DNA from: UBA6136 sp044350805
GTDB taxonomy: Bacteria; Pseudomonadota; Gammaproteobacteria; Methylococcales; Methylococcaceae
Direction: 5' to 3'
Length of the DNA: 64,000 nucleotides
Assembly: GCA_044350805.1 (NCBI GenBank)
Contig: JBILGU010000005.1
Location: 1 to 64,000, forward strand
Of this stretch, positions 44,353 through 52,879 are shown piece by piece. The notes below the pieces were generated by a model that saw only the letters and a list, made by a program, of their open reading frames with translations, ran no database searches and was not told where the DNA came from. A program made the position numbers and the translations under genes. The stretch's first letter is position 1, and every line of letters begins with the position of its first letter.

Positions 44353-45791
44353 TCGGAAGACTCCGCCTTCGGTTCGACGATGGTTTCACGTGAAACTTTT
44401 TCGCGCGCTGCCAGCGTCGTTCCCGCAGGTTTGTAGTCGTGGGGATTCACAAGGGATTCCACTGGTGCCTCGATGGCGCAGCCCCACTCCAGCGGTTGAT
44501 CCTGGGTGTAGCGCTTCCCAAGTTTCTGCGCGATTTCCGCACGGGCCAGCTCCACCCCGAGATAAAAAGCATGGCCCCCATCCCCTTCAACCCCCAGCTG
44601 CGGGAAAAAGGCGAAAGGCTCCTCCGCCTCCTGAAGGCCATCGCGGTTGAAGACATAAAGCCCCCGCTCACCGGCGAGGATTCGGTAGCTTGGGTCACGG
44701 ATGGCCGACTGGAGCTCAACGATCTCGTCATGGGAGAGGGGAAAGGGATTGCGCTCATGAAGCGCCAGCAGACCATCATCGATGTGCTTGGGTAAGCGAT
44801 TGGCTTCCCGTGCGGCATACATGATCCTTCGGGCGACATCGGCTTCACGGATCGCCCGCCGCGCATGACGACTCACCTGCGTCGCCAGAATCTGTCGAAT
44901 ACCAAGCTCCGAGCAGACCCCCAGCAACAGGGCATTGATCCCGGCGGTATCCGCGTGGGTCAACTCCGTCAGATTCCCGACCCCCATCATCATCTCAATT
45001 TCAGGATATCGCGACCGAACGGTGTGATAGCGAACCAAGGATTCGGTAAAACCGAAATGGATCGGATCCAGAATGGGATCCACGATAAATTCTCGGCCCT
45101 TGGCCGAAAAGCGCTCAATGACACGATCCAGGGTGGCGAGATCACCGTGCCGTGAAGGGATCAGAATCGGGGTGGACTCGACCTCATCGGCAATCCAAAG
45201 ACTGGTCTCAGACAGACTTAAAAGAAAGTCAGCGCCCGCTCGCCCGCCTCGGAGGAGATCCTCATCTTCCAGAGAATCCACGCTGACCAGAAAGCCTTCA
45301 GCCTTAAGGGCTCGAACGGCCTCTTCGAGATGTGGAAAAGGGGTTGCCGGCAGACATCCCAAATCAATGACATCTGCGCCTTCGCGCTGGTAACGTTGGG
45401 CCCGTTCAACAATGCCAGCCACCGAGAGCTGCGGGGCTTCAACGATCTCGCCAAAGATGTGGAGGTCATGAAGATTCAGATCAGGTTTTCGCGCTGCACG
45501 GCCGAAAAATTCAGGGAGGTCATGCAATTCCTCTGGCCCCCGGGTGACGGGAATGCCGAGGACCTGGGACAATGCGTCAAGGTCACCGCGGCAGCGCCCC
45601 GGCACCAGCAATCGATCCGCGCCAAAGGTTTCGGTCAGGCGGCGACCGATCATTTCCGCCGTCATCAAGGCAGCCACGGTCACGCCAAGAACATGGACCG
45701 TGTAATTGAAGTCCGGCCGCATCTCCTCGAGGGTCCGACGCAGCTGCTTTTCGGCGAGCTTTCCGGTGAGAAACAGGATGTGCTCAGGCAT
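44349..45791 (-). CDS. DUF6513 pterin-binding-domain protein, dihydropteroate-synthase-like (H4MPT synthesis)
   Basis: A 480-residue protein with an N-terminal nucleotide-like domain (ILFLTGKLAEKQLRRTLEE) and a dihydropteroate-synthase-like TIM barrel (ADVIDLGCLPATPFPHLEE, SVDSLEDEDLL, FIVDPILDPIHFGFTESL, MMGVGNLTEL). This architecture is typical of the dihydropteroate-synthase-like protein of bacterial H4MPT clusters. It heads the three-gene operon and lies between gyrB and the mfnB/DUF447 pair. A parS-like site lies near its C-terminal codons. Function by family only. Confidence 0.82.
   Translation of the reverse strand: MPEHILFLTGKLAEKQLRRTLEEMRPDFNYTVHVLGVTVAALMTAEMIGRRLTETFGADRLLVPGRCRGDLDALSQVLGIPVTRGPEELHDLPEFFGRAARKPDLNLHDLHIFGEIVEAPQLSVAGIVERAQRYQREGADVIDLGCLPATPFPHLEEAVRALKAEGFLVSVDSLEDEDLLRGGRAGADFLLSLSETSLWIADEVESTPILIPSRHGDLATLDRVIERFSAKGREFIVDPILDPIHFGFTESLVRYHTVRSRYPEIEMMMGVGNLTELTHADTAGINALLLGVCSELGIRQILATQVSRHARRAIREADVARRIMYAAREANRLPKHIDDGLLALHERNPFPLSHDEIVELQSAIRDPSYRILAGERGLYVFNRDGLQEAEEPFAFFPQLGVEGDGGHAFYLGVELARAEIAQKLGKRYTQDQPLEWGCAIEAPVESLVNPHDYKPAGTTLAAREKVSRETIVEPKAESSE
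44382..44397. promoter_or_regulatory. parS-like centromere site 3
   Basis: GGTTTCACGTGAAACT contains the perfect 14-bp palindrome GTTTCACGTGAAAC at the core of parS; only the two outermost bases differ from consensus. It lies inside the DUF6513 coding region, about 1.5 kb from the gyrB end. Confidence 0.85.
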
Positions 45792-45856
45792 GACGGAAAT
45801 AACCCCGCGCAGAGGGATAGGGCACCCCGATCTGATCGAGGGACCGAATGGGATCC

Positions 45857-48280
45857 CTAGATATCGAGGTTGGAGACCTCGAGTGCATTCCGTTCAATGA
45901 AGTCACGCCGCGGCTCGACCTGATCCCCCATGAGGGTCGTGAAGATTTCATCCGCCGAGATCGCATCCTCAATTTTGACCTGAAGCAACCGACGGGTATT
46001 TGAATCCAGCGTGGTTTCAAAAAGCTGCTCGGGATTCATTTCGCCCAAGCCTTTATAGCGCTGGATATGCTGGCCCCGACGGGCTTCAGACATCATCCAT
46101 TCAAAGGCGTCACGGAAACTGGCCACCCGCTCCCGCCGCTCATCGGCAGCAACGTATGAGTCTTCAGCGAAGAGCCCGTCAATCATCCGCGAGAAGGCGG
46201 CCAGACGGCGGTAATCCCCGGATCCAAAAAATCCTGACCCCAGGTCGAAATACTTATAAACGCCATGTAATCGTTTACTGACCGCCAGACGGAAGTCATC
46301 CGGGGTTGCGCCATAGGTCGGCACAAACTCAAAGCGTGCGCCACGATCAGCCAGCGCAAGGCGCCGGGCCAGAGCATCGAGCCATCCCTGAACACGGGCC
46401 GGATCAACAAGATCCTGAACCTCGATGGGAGTGACATCGGTCAAGCCATCGAGAAGCCCCTCGTCATAGCGATGACCCAGCCGCTGAACGATTTGGCGGA
46501 CTGCCAGATATTCACGGCAAAGCGTCTCAAGGCCCTGACCCTGAATCGCCGGTGACTCCGGATCCGAGTGGAATCGCGTCTTCTCCAGGGCCAGTTGTAA
46601 GAGATAGTTGTTGAGCTCGAGATCATCCTTGACGTACTGCTCCTGCTTCCCCTTCTTGACCTTGTAGAGCGGCGGCTGCGCAATATAAATGTGGCCTCGC
46701 TCGATCAACTCAGGCATCTGTCGATAAAAGAAGGTCAAAAGCAGTGTGCGAATGTGAGAGCCGTCAACGTCCGCATCGGTCATGATGATGATGCGGTGAT
46801 AGCGAAGCTTATTAGGATCGTAATCATCCCGACCAATCCCACATCCCATGGCCGTAATCAGCGTGCCGACCTCATCGGAAGAGATCATGCGATCGAAGCG
46901 GGCGCGCTCGACATTCAGAATCTTGCCTTTCAGCGGCAGGATGGCCTGCGTTCGCCGATCCCGCCCTTGCTTGGCGGACCCCCCTGCTGAATCACCTTCC
47001 ACAATGAAGAGTTCAGAGAGTGCGGGATCCTTTTCCTGACAATCGGCGAGTTTTCCGGGAAGTCCCGCGATATCGAGGGCGGTCTTGCGACGGGTCATTT
47101 CTCTGGCCTTACGGGCCGCCTCGCGGGCCCGAGCCGCTTCGATCATCTTGTTAGCGATGGTCTTTGCAACGGAAGGATTTTCCAGCATGAACTCCTGGAA
47201 TTTCTCCGTCATGGCCGCTTCAACCACAGGCTTCACCTCGGAGGAAACCAATTTGTCCTTGGTCTGTGAGGAGAACTTGGGGTCGGGAACCTTAACCGAG
47301 AGAATGGCAGTGAGACCTTCACGCGCGTCATCCCCTGCCGTATCAACCTTCTGCTTTTTGAGCAGTCCCTGATCATCAATGTACTGGTTCAGCGTGCGGG
47401 TCAATGCGCCGCGGAAACCGGCAAGATGGGTACCGCCATCCCGCTGCGGAATATTGTTGGTAAAACAGTAGATGTTCTCCTGATAGGAATCATTCCACTG
47501 CAAGGCCGCCTCAACGGTCAGCCCGTCCTTTTCCGCGAGGAAATAGAAGACTTTCTCAAAAAGCGGCGTCTTGTTCTTATTGAGATATTCAACAAACGCC
47601 CGGATGCCCCCTTCAAATTCAAAGTGATCGGTCTTATCGTGACGGTCATCCCGAAGGGTAATGGCCACCCCCGAATTGAGGAACGACAGCTCCCGTAGCC
47701 GCTTGGCCAGAATCTCGTAGTGGAATTCGATATTGGTGAACGTTCCACTGCTCGGCTTGAAATGAACCGTCGTGCCGGTTCGATTCGTCTCGCCGACCCG
47801 GGCGAGGGGGGCTTGCGGTTCGCCATGAACGTATTCCTGACGATAAAGCGAACCACTTCGATGAATTTCAAGGTGCAGCCGTTCAGACAAGGCGTTCACC
47901 ACGGAAACGCCCACTCCGTGGAGACCCCCTGAAACCTTGTACGAATTGTCATCGAACTTACCGCCGGCATGGAGGACGGTCATGATGACTTCGGCAGCAG
48001 AACGCCCTTCTTCCGGATGGATGTCCACCGGAATGCCCCGGCCATCATCGGTCACCGTAATGGACTCATCCAGATGGATCGTCACCGTGATGTTTCGGCA
48101 GTGTCCCGCCAGGGCTTCGTCAATGGCATTGTCGACCACCTCGAAGACCATATGATGCAAGCCCGTCCCATCGTCGGTGTCGCCGATGTACATGCCGGGG
48201 CGCTTGCGGACGGCGTCAAGGCCCTTGAGTACCTTGATCGAACTGCTATCGTATTCGTTTGGATTGGGAATGTTCGTCAT
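45857..48280 (-). CDS. gyrB: DNA gyrase subunit B
   Basis: GyrB is the ATPase subunit of gyrase, introducing negative supercoils. The 807-residue sequence has KVLKGLDAVRKRPGMYIGD, the GHKL ATP-binding region (DDGRGIPVDIHPE), VEGDSAGGSAKQGRDRRTQAI, and DADVDGSHIRTLLLTFFYR in the TOPRIM domain, with the C-terminal QRYKGLGEMNPEQL. Length matches the E. coli protein. It overlaps the recF stop by ATGA and forms the gyrB-recF-dnaN-dnaA origin operon. Confidence 0.98.
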   Translation of the reverse strand: MTNIPNPNEYDSSSIKVLKGLDAVRKRPGMYIGDTDDGTGLHHMVFEVVDNAIDEALAGHCRNITVTIHLDESITVTDDGRGIPVDIHPEEGRSAAEVIMTVLHAGGKFDDNSYKVSGGLHGVGVSVVNALSERLHLEIHRSGSLYRQEYVHGEPQAPLARVGETNRTGTTVHFKPSSGTFTNIEFHYEILAKRLRELSFLNSGVAITLRDDRHDKTDHFEFEGGIRAFVEYLNKNKTPLFEKVFYFLAEKDGLTVEAALQWNDSYQENIYCFTNNIPQRDGGTHLAGFRGALTRTLNQYIDDQGLLKKQKVDTAGDDAREGLTAILSVKVPDPKFSSQTKDKLVSSEVKPVVEAAMTEKFQEFMLENPSVAKTIANKMIEAARAREAARKAREMTRRKTALDIAGLPGKLADCQEKDPALSELFIVEGDSAGGSAKQGRDRRTQAILPLKGKILNVERARFDRMISSDEVGTLITAMGCGIGRDDYDPNKLRYHRIIIMTDADVDGSHIRTLLLTFFYRQMPELIERGHIYIAQPPLYKVKKGKQEQYVKDDLELNNYLLQLALEKTRFHSDPESPAIQGQGLETLCREYLAVRQIVQRLGHRYDEGLLDGLTDVTPIEVQDLVDPARVQGWLDALARRLALADRGARFEFVPTYGATPDDFRLAVSKRLHGVYKYFDLGSGFFGSGDYRRLAAFSRMIDGLFAEDSYVAADERRERVASFRDAFEWMMSEARRGQHIQRYKGLGEMNPEQLFETTLDSNTRRLLQVKIEDAISADEIFTTLMGDQVEPRRDFIERNALEVSNLDI

Positions 48281-49359
48281 GGTGCCACGGATTGGATTAA
48301 GCGACCTTGTTCGATCTTGAAAACGGTAGCCTTGTGGCTCCCCGTCATAGGCTCGGCCTCCAAGGCCGTCGCCGTAATGAAAAACTGGGTTGAACGGCCC
48401 TGAAGCAGGTCCAAAAGAGTCTGACGATTGGGGCTGTCGAGCTCGGCCGCCACATCGTCGATGAGGACACAGCCGTGGGAACCGATACGCTCCTCCATCA
48501 GCCGTGATTGCGCCAGCAGCAGGGCATAGACCAAAAGCTTCATTTGGCCGCGGGACACAAATCCCCGCACCGGCTTCTGGCCCATCAGGATGGCAAAGTC
48601 TCCCCGATGAGGACCTGACTGGGTATGACCATGGCGAAGATCGGACGCCACGTCACTGTCCAGAATAGCCTCCAGAGAACGACCCAGATCCCAACCGGGC
48701 TGCACCTTAAGCTCAAACGGTGAGGCCCCAAAAAAACGCCCCCCTATCTCGCGGAAATACGGCATCAATCGTTCCAGGTAGCCGCACCGCGCCTGATGCA
48801 GCATTATACCGTAGCGGGCCATTTCATGGGTCCAAGGAGCCAATTCGCGCGTATTACCTCGTCTCAGCAGGCTATTTCGGTGATTTAGGGCCCGCATGTA
48901 GCGGCGCCAGTAATCCAGAAAGGCAGGATCATCATGAAAGACGCCGAAATCGAGAAAGTTGCGCCGAAGCTTGGGAGAGCCTTCCAAAAGGGCAATCCCT
49001 GAGGGCTGAATGACTAAAAGCGGAAAGGCCTTCATCAGGAAGGCGCTGGACTGAACAGAGCGTCCGCCCACATGGATCTCGCGGCGCCCCCGAGCCATCT
49101 TGAGCCCCAGGACCTGACCTTCACCCTCAGGGGTCAGGACGCGCCCTGCGACCGTCAGAGCACTGGATCCGAAACGGACCATCTGGCCGGCCTGGCTGGT
49201 CCGAAACGAGCGGCCTCGACCCAGAAGATAGATGGCCTCCAGCAAAGAGGTCTTGCCACTGGCATTCGGGCCCACGATGAAATTGATGCCTGGACCCGGT
49301 TCAAGGCGCAAGGGATCCAGATTTCTGAGCCCCTCCACATCGAGCTGAAGCAGGCTCAA
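48277..49359 (-). CDS. recF: DNA replication and repair protein RecF
   Basis: RecF loads RecA at gapped DNA with RecO and RecR. The 360-residue SMC-like ATPase has Walker A GPNASGKTSLLEAIYLLGRGRSF, a QSGPHRGDF segment, and Walker B-type VLIDDVAAELD. It lies between dnaN and gyrB in the conserved order. Confidence 0.96.
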   Translation of the reverse strand: MSLLQLDVEGLRNLDPLRLEPGPGINFIVGPNASGKTSLLEAIYLLGRGRSFRTSQAGQMVRFGSSALTVAGRVLTPEGEGQVLGLKMARGRREIHVGGRSVQSSAFLMKAFPLLVIQPSGIALLEGSPKLRRNFLDFGVFHDDPAFLDYWRRYMRALNHRNSLLRRGNTRELAPWTHEMARYGIMLHQARCGYLERLMPYFREIGGRFFGASPFELKVQPGWDLGRSLEAILDSDVASDLRHGHTQSGPHRGDFAILMGQKPVRGFVSRGQMKLLVYALLLAQSRLMEERIGSHGCVLIDDVAAELDSPNRQTLLDLLQGRSTQFFITATALEAEPMTGSHKATVFKIEQGRLIQSVAP

Positions 49360-49408
49360 GCAGATCCTCCCGGCACCGGGCCCATGCGAAGGGCTCGGTC
49401 CACGCCGG

Positions 49409-50512
49409 TCAGAGCCTCATGGGCATGACCACACAGCGGTAACGGGGATCGTCGGGATCTTCAACCAGACAACTGTTGCCCGCCGGGGTAAACGAAAGCC
49501 GAAGCTCACTGCCCGAGACATGGCTGATGGCCTCAATCAGGTAGGCTGAGTTGAAGCCGACCGAGACCGCACCGCCCTCGGCCGTCACCGTGAGGCGCTC
49601 TTCTGCATCGTCTTGATCCGCACTCTGACTGGTCAAGATCATGTCACCACTGGCTGAAGCTTCAAGGGTGATGCTTTTTTGCTTTTCATTGGTCATCAAC
49701 CCAACGCGCCCCAACGCCGCCCGGAGAAGATCGCGCTCCACCACAATGGTGGTCGCGCATTCTTGAGGCAAGACGCGCCGATAATCCGGGTAGCGGCCAT
49801 CAATCAGCTTGGTAGAAAAGCTCAGGCTTCCAATGTTTGCACGGAGCGTATTCGGTGAGATCTGAAGGGTGACCTCTTCCGCCGCATCGTTCAAAAGTCG
49901 GTACAGCTCCAGTACCCCCTTGCGCGGAACAATGATCTGCCGGTTGGCGGCAAAGCCTTCGGCCAAGGTTTCCTGAAACACCGCCAGGCGATGTCCGTCC
50001 GAAGCCACCGTCCGAAGCGTCACGCCTTCAAGGTCAAGAAGAAGACCCTTGAGGTAATAGCGAACGTCCTGCTGGGCGATGGCAAACAGCGTCTTTTCCA
50101 GCGCGGTCCTGAGCGTCAAGGCAGGAAGCGTCACTTCAAGATCGGTCTGCCCCATGTCAAACGCGGGGTAACTGGCCACCGGCAGCGTGGTCAGACTGAA
50201 CCGGCTGCTTCCCGACTGGACGATCAGGCGGTCCCCCTTGGAGCCGAGGGTCACCTGACTTTGGTCCGGGAGAAGGCGAAAAATGTCGAGCAGCTTCCGA
50301 GCAGGGACCGTGACCTCGCCGCTTTCTCCCGGAGTCACGCCGACCCGGGCAACCAGCTGGACCTCGGTGTCCGTCGCTGTCATTTCCAAAATGTCGTCAG
50401 CAAGACGCATCAGGACATTCGAAAGGATCGGCATCGTCTGCCGCTTTTCGACAACGCCCATCAGATGTGAAAGCGGCGCCAAAAGGGTTTCACGGTCAAT
50501 CTGGAATTTCAT
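49409..50512 (-). CDS. dnaN: DNA polymerase III subunit beta (sliding clamp)
   Basis: The beta clamp tethers DNA polymerase III to the template. The 367-residue sequence shows three clamp domains, starting MKFQIDRETLLAPLSHLMGVVEKRQTMPIL and ending RYRCVVMPMRL, the expected hydrophobic C-terminus. It lies 34 bases after dnaA. Confidence 0.98.
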   Translation of the reverse strand: MKFQIDRETLLAPLSHLMGVVEKRQTMPILSNVLMRLADDILEMTATDTEVQLVARVGVTPGESGEVTVPARKLLDIFRLLPDQSQVTLGSKGDRLIVQSGSSRFSLTTLPVASYPAFDMGQTDLEVTLPALTLRTALEKTLFAIAQQDVRYYLKGLLLDLEGVTLRTVASDGHRLAVFQETLAEGFAANRQIIVPRKGVLELYRLLNDAAEEVTLQISPNTLRANIGSLSFSTKLIDGRYPDYRRVLPQECATTIVVERDLLRAALGRVGLMTNEKQKSITLEASASGDMILTSQSADQDDAEERLTVTAEGGAVSVGFNSAYLIEAISHVSGSELRLSFTPAGNSCLVEDPDDPRYRCVVMPMRL

Positions 50513-50546
50513 GGGGAAATCCTGGGTGAGTGGCGATCGATAAGCC

Positions 50547-51890
50547 TCAAGCGGACAAGAGCCGCTTCAGGTTGTTGTAGTCCTCAAGAAATTTGGCATC
50601 ACTGGCCATGATCTCCTGAACCTTCCGGCACGCATGCAAGACGGTGGTATGGTCACGTCCCCCAAACAGCTGTCCAATTTCAGGAAAACTGTGATTGGTC
50701 AGCTCCTTGCTGAGGGCCATCGCGGCCTGACGGGGTCGGGTCACCGAACGGGTCCGCTTGGGTGAGAGGAGATCCGAGACACGAATCTTGTAGTACTCCG
50801 CCACCGTCCGCTGGATGTTGTCCACATTCACCAGGCGATCCTGAAGGGCAATCAGGTCCTTGAGCGCTTCTTTGGCAAAATCAAGCGTAATGGGCTGCCC
50901 GGTGAAATGCGCATTGGCGATCACGCGTCGCAATGCCCCCTCAAGCTCTCTGACGTTCGAACGAATGCGTTTGCCAATGAGGAACGCCACTTCATCCGGA
51001 AGCGCGACATGGGCCTGCTGTGCTTTGCTCATGAGGATGGCGACCCGGGTCTCAAGATCCGGGGGTTCGACCGCGACCGAGAGGCCCCATCCGATGCGGG
51101 ACTTCAGCCGCTCCTCCAACCCCTTGATTTCTTTGGGATATCTGTCGCAGGTCAGAATGATCTGATGCTTGTTTTCAAGCAGCGTGTTGAAGGTATGGAA
51201 AAACTCCTCTTGGGAGCGCTCCTTACCGGCAAAAAACTGGATATCGTCGATCAGGAGTGCATCCACGGTCCGATAGAAGTCCTTGAACTCGCTGATGGCA
51301 TTGTGTTGGAGCGCCTTGACCATGTCCGAAACAAACCGCTCGGAATGAAGGTAAACGATGTTGGCGGCCGGATTCTGCTTGAGAATTTCATCGCCAATGG
51401 CATGCATCAGATGGGTCTTGCCCAAGCCCACGCCCCCATAAATGAACAAGGGGTTATAAGCTCGACCGACATTCTGAGCCACCTGCAGTGAAGCTGCCCG
51501 GGCCAGCTGATTGGATTTTCCTTCAACAAAGCTCTCAAAGGTGAAGCTCGGATTGAGGTTATTGGCCAAAACCCTTCGGGCAGGGGGTGCTTTAGTTGTC
51601 GTCGGAGAGGCGGCGGCGCTCGATACCCTGGGCGCTGGGGGCGGCTCTGTCGGACGGCTCCCGATCTCAAGGCTCACCGTCGGTGCGGGCTGATTCTGTG
51701 CGGCCAGAACCTCTTCAATCCGTCCAAAGAAATGCTGCCTGACCCAGTCCAGAACAAACTTGTTCGGGGCCAGAAGGCGAAGCTCACCCGCGGTTTCCAC
51801 CGGTTGCAGGGGACGTATCCAGGTGTTGAACTGCTGCGGAGGAAGTTCTCCCTCAAGCCGGCTCATGCATTGGGACCAGATCAGGCTCAT
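50547..51890 (-). CDS. dnaA: Chromosomal replication initiator protein DnaA
   Basis: DnaA binds 9-mer boxes at oriC and unwinds the origin. The 447-residue product has an N-terminal DnaB-interaction domain, a linker with Pro/Ala-rich repeats, the AAA+ core (Walker A YGGVGLGKTHLM, Walker B LLIDDIQFFAGKE) and the domain IV signature RDHTTVLHACRKVQE. It heads the dnaA-dnaN-recF-gyrB operon on the minus strand, opposite rpmH. Confidence 0.98.
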   Translation of the reverse strand: MSLIWSQCMSRLEGELPPQQFNTWIRPLQPVETAGELRLLAPNKFVLDWVRQHFFGRIEEVLAAQNQPAPTVSLEIGSRPTEPPPAPRVSSAAASPTTTKAPPARRVLANNLNPSFTFESFVEGKSNQLARAASLQVAQNVGRAYNPLFIYGGVGLGKTHLMHAIGDEILKQNPAANIVYLHSERFVSDMVKALQHNAISEFKDFYRTVDALLIDDIQFFAGKERSQEEFFHTFNTLLENKHQIILTCDRYPKEIKGLEERLKSRIGWGLSVAVEPPDLETRVAILMSKAQQAHVALPDEVAFLIGKRIRSNVRELEGALRRVIANAHFTGQPITLDFAKEALKDLIALQDRLVNVDNIQRTVAEYYKIRVSDLLSPKRTRSVTRPRQAAMALSKELTNHSFPEIGQLFGGRDHTTVLHACRKVQEIMASDAKFLEDYNNLKRLLSA

Positions 51891-52149
51891 CGGGGGAGGT
51901 GCCTCACGGGGCCTGCGATCGGGGATGGACCTGTCATGGGAAGGGGCTCTGCGTTCTCGAAACGATAATATAACCCAACCGTCCGCGGCCCGCAGAGGTC
52001 TTCTTGGATCCTTGAAAACGAGGCCTTGAGAGGGAGGCTAGAATAAAGGCCCCGTTGCGCAGCAGAATGTTGAACGACGGATTGACAGAAAGCCCTTCTG
52101 TGCTTTAGCATTCCGCCTCTTTTGTAGCCCGTGTTCAAGGTCTCTCAAC
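51891..52149. other. dnaA-rpmH intergenic region (259 bases)
   Basis: This divergent gap is the usual gammaproteobacterial oriC-associated position. I see an AT-rich patch (ATAATATAACCC, about 51963-51975) and the rpmH promoter, but no TTATCCACA-type DnaA box on either strand. So it is not clearly oriC itself. Confidence 0.5.
52082..52111 (+). promoter_or_regulatory. Probable rpmH operon promoter
   Basis: A perfect TTGACA (52082-52087) and TAGCAT (52106-52111) are 18 bases apart, giving a short leader before the rpmH ATG at 52150. Confidence 0.55.
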
Positions 52150-52284
52150 ATGAAAAGAACCTATCAGCCCAGCAAGATCAAACGTGTCCGTACTCACGGA
52201 TTCCGTGCTCGCATGAAGACCCGTGGTGGTCGCCTCGTGATCAATGCACGACGCGCCAAGGGCCGGAAGCAGCTGACCGTCTGA
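52150..52284 (+). CDS. rpmH: 50S ribosomal protein L34
   Basis: The 44-residue product reads MKRTYQPSKIKRVRTHGFRA followed by the basic RMKTRGGRLVINARRAKGRK tail, the near-invariant L34 sequence. It is the first gene of the rpmH-rnpA-yidD-yidC-mnmE operon, divergent from dnaA. Confidence 0.98.
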   Translation: MKRTYQPSKIKRVRTHGFRARMKTRGGRLVINARRAKGRKQLTV

Positions 52285-52294
52285 CGGCAACGGA

Positions 52295-52690
52295 TTGCCC
52301 GCCCCGCGCTTCGACTTTCCCCGCACCCACCGCCTTCTGACGGGACGGGACTATCAGCGGGTTTTTGGTGAAGCGTTCAAATCCTCCGACCGCTTTCTGA
52401 CCGTATTGGCAAAGTCCAACGGGCGGGAGGGCGCGAGATTGGGGCTAGCGATTTCAAAGCGCAACGTCCGGCATGCCGTGGACCGTAATCGCGTCAAGCG
52501 GATCGCCCGTGAAAGCTTCAGGATTCGATGGACTGACCTTGGCAACTTTGACTATGTCGTCCTCGCAAGACCGGCCGCAGCGCACGCCGACACAACCACC
52601 CTCTCCCGATCATTACGTAGGCACTGGGATCAACTGGTGAGACAATGCAGCTCATTCTCATCACCCTCATCAAGCTCTACCGCTATCTGA
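52295..52690 (+). CDS. rnpA: Ribonuclease P protein component
   Basis: RnpA is the protein cofactor of RNase P, which trims tRNA 5' ends. The 131-residue product has RLGLAISKRNVRHAVDRNRVKRIARESFR, the conserved RNR motif. The start is TTG at 52295, ten bases after the rpmH stop, giving the family N-terminus FPRTHRLLTGRDYQRVF. The last 46 bases overlap yidD, a feature also seen in other gammaproteobacteria. Confidence 0.93.
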   Translation: MPAPRFDFPRTHRLLTGRDYQRVFGEAFKSSDRFLTVLAKSNGREGARLGLAISKRNVRHAVDRNRVKRIARESFRIRWTDLGNFDYVVLARPAAAHADTTTLSRSLRRHWDQLVRQCSSFSSPSSSSTAI

Positions 52691-52854
52691 TCAGTCCCTG
52701 GCTGGGACAACACTGCCGTTTTGAACCCTCCTGCTCCGCCTATTCACTCACGGCGCTCGAGCGCTATGGTGCGTTCAAGGGAACTCTCTTAACGATAAGA
52801 CGTCTTTCAAGGTGCCATCCATGGCACACTGGCGGATTCGATCCCGTGCCCTGA
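52645..52854 (+). CDS. yidD: Membrane protein insertion efficiency factor
   Basis: YidD assists YidC in inner-membrane protein insertion. The 69-residue protein has the family pattern LIKLYRYLISPWLGQHCRFEPSCSAYSLTALERYGA...RCHPWHTGGFDPVP with its conserved cysteines. It starts inside the rnpA gene and ends 25 bases before yidC. Confidence 0.94.
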   Translation: MQLILITLIKLYRYLISPWLGQHCRFEPSCSAYSLTALERYGAFKGTLLTIRRLSRCHPWHTGGFDPVP

Positions 52855-52879
52855 AATAAGAAACCGGAATAACACAACA

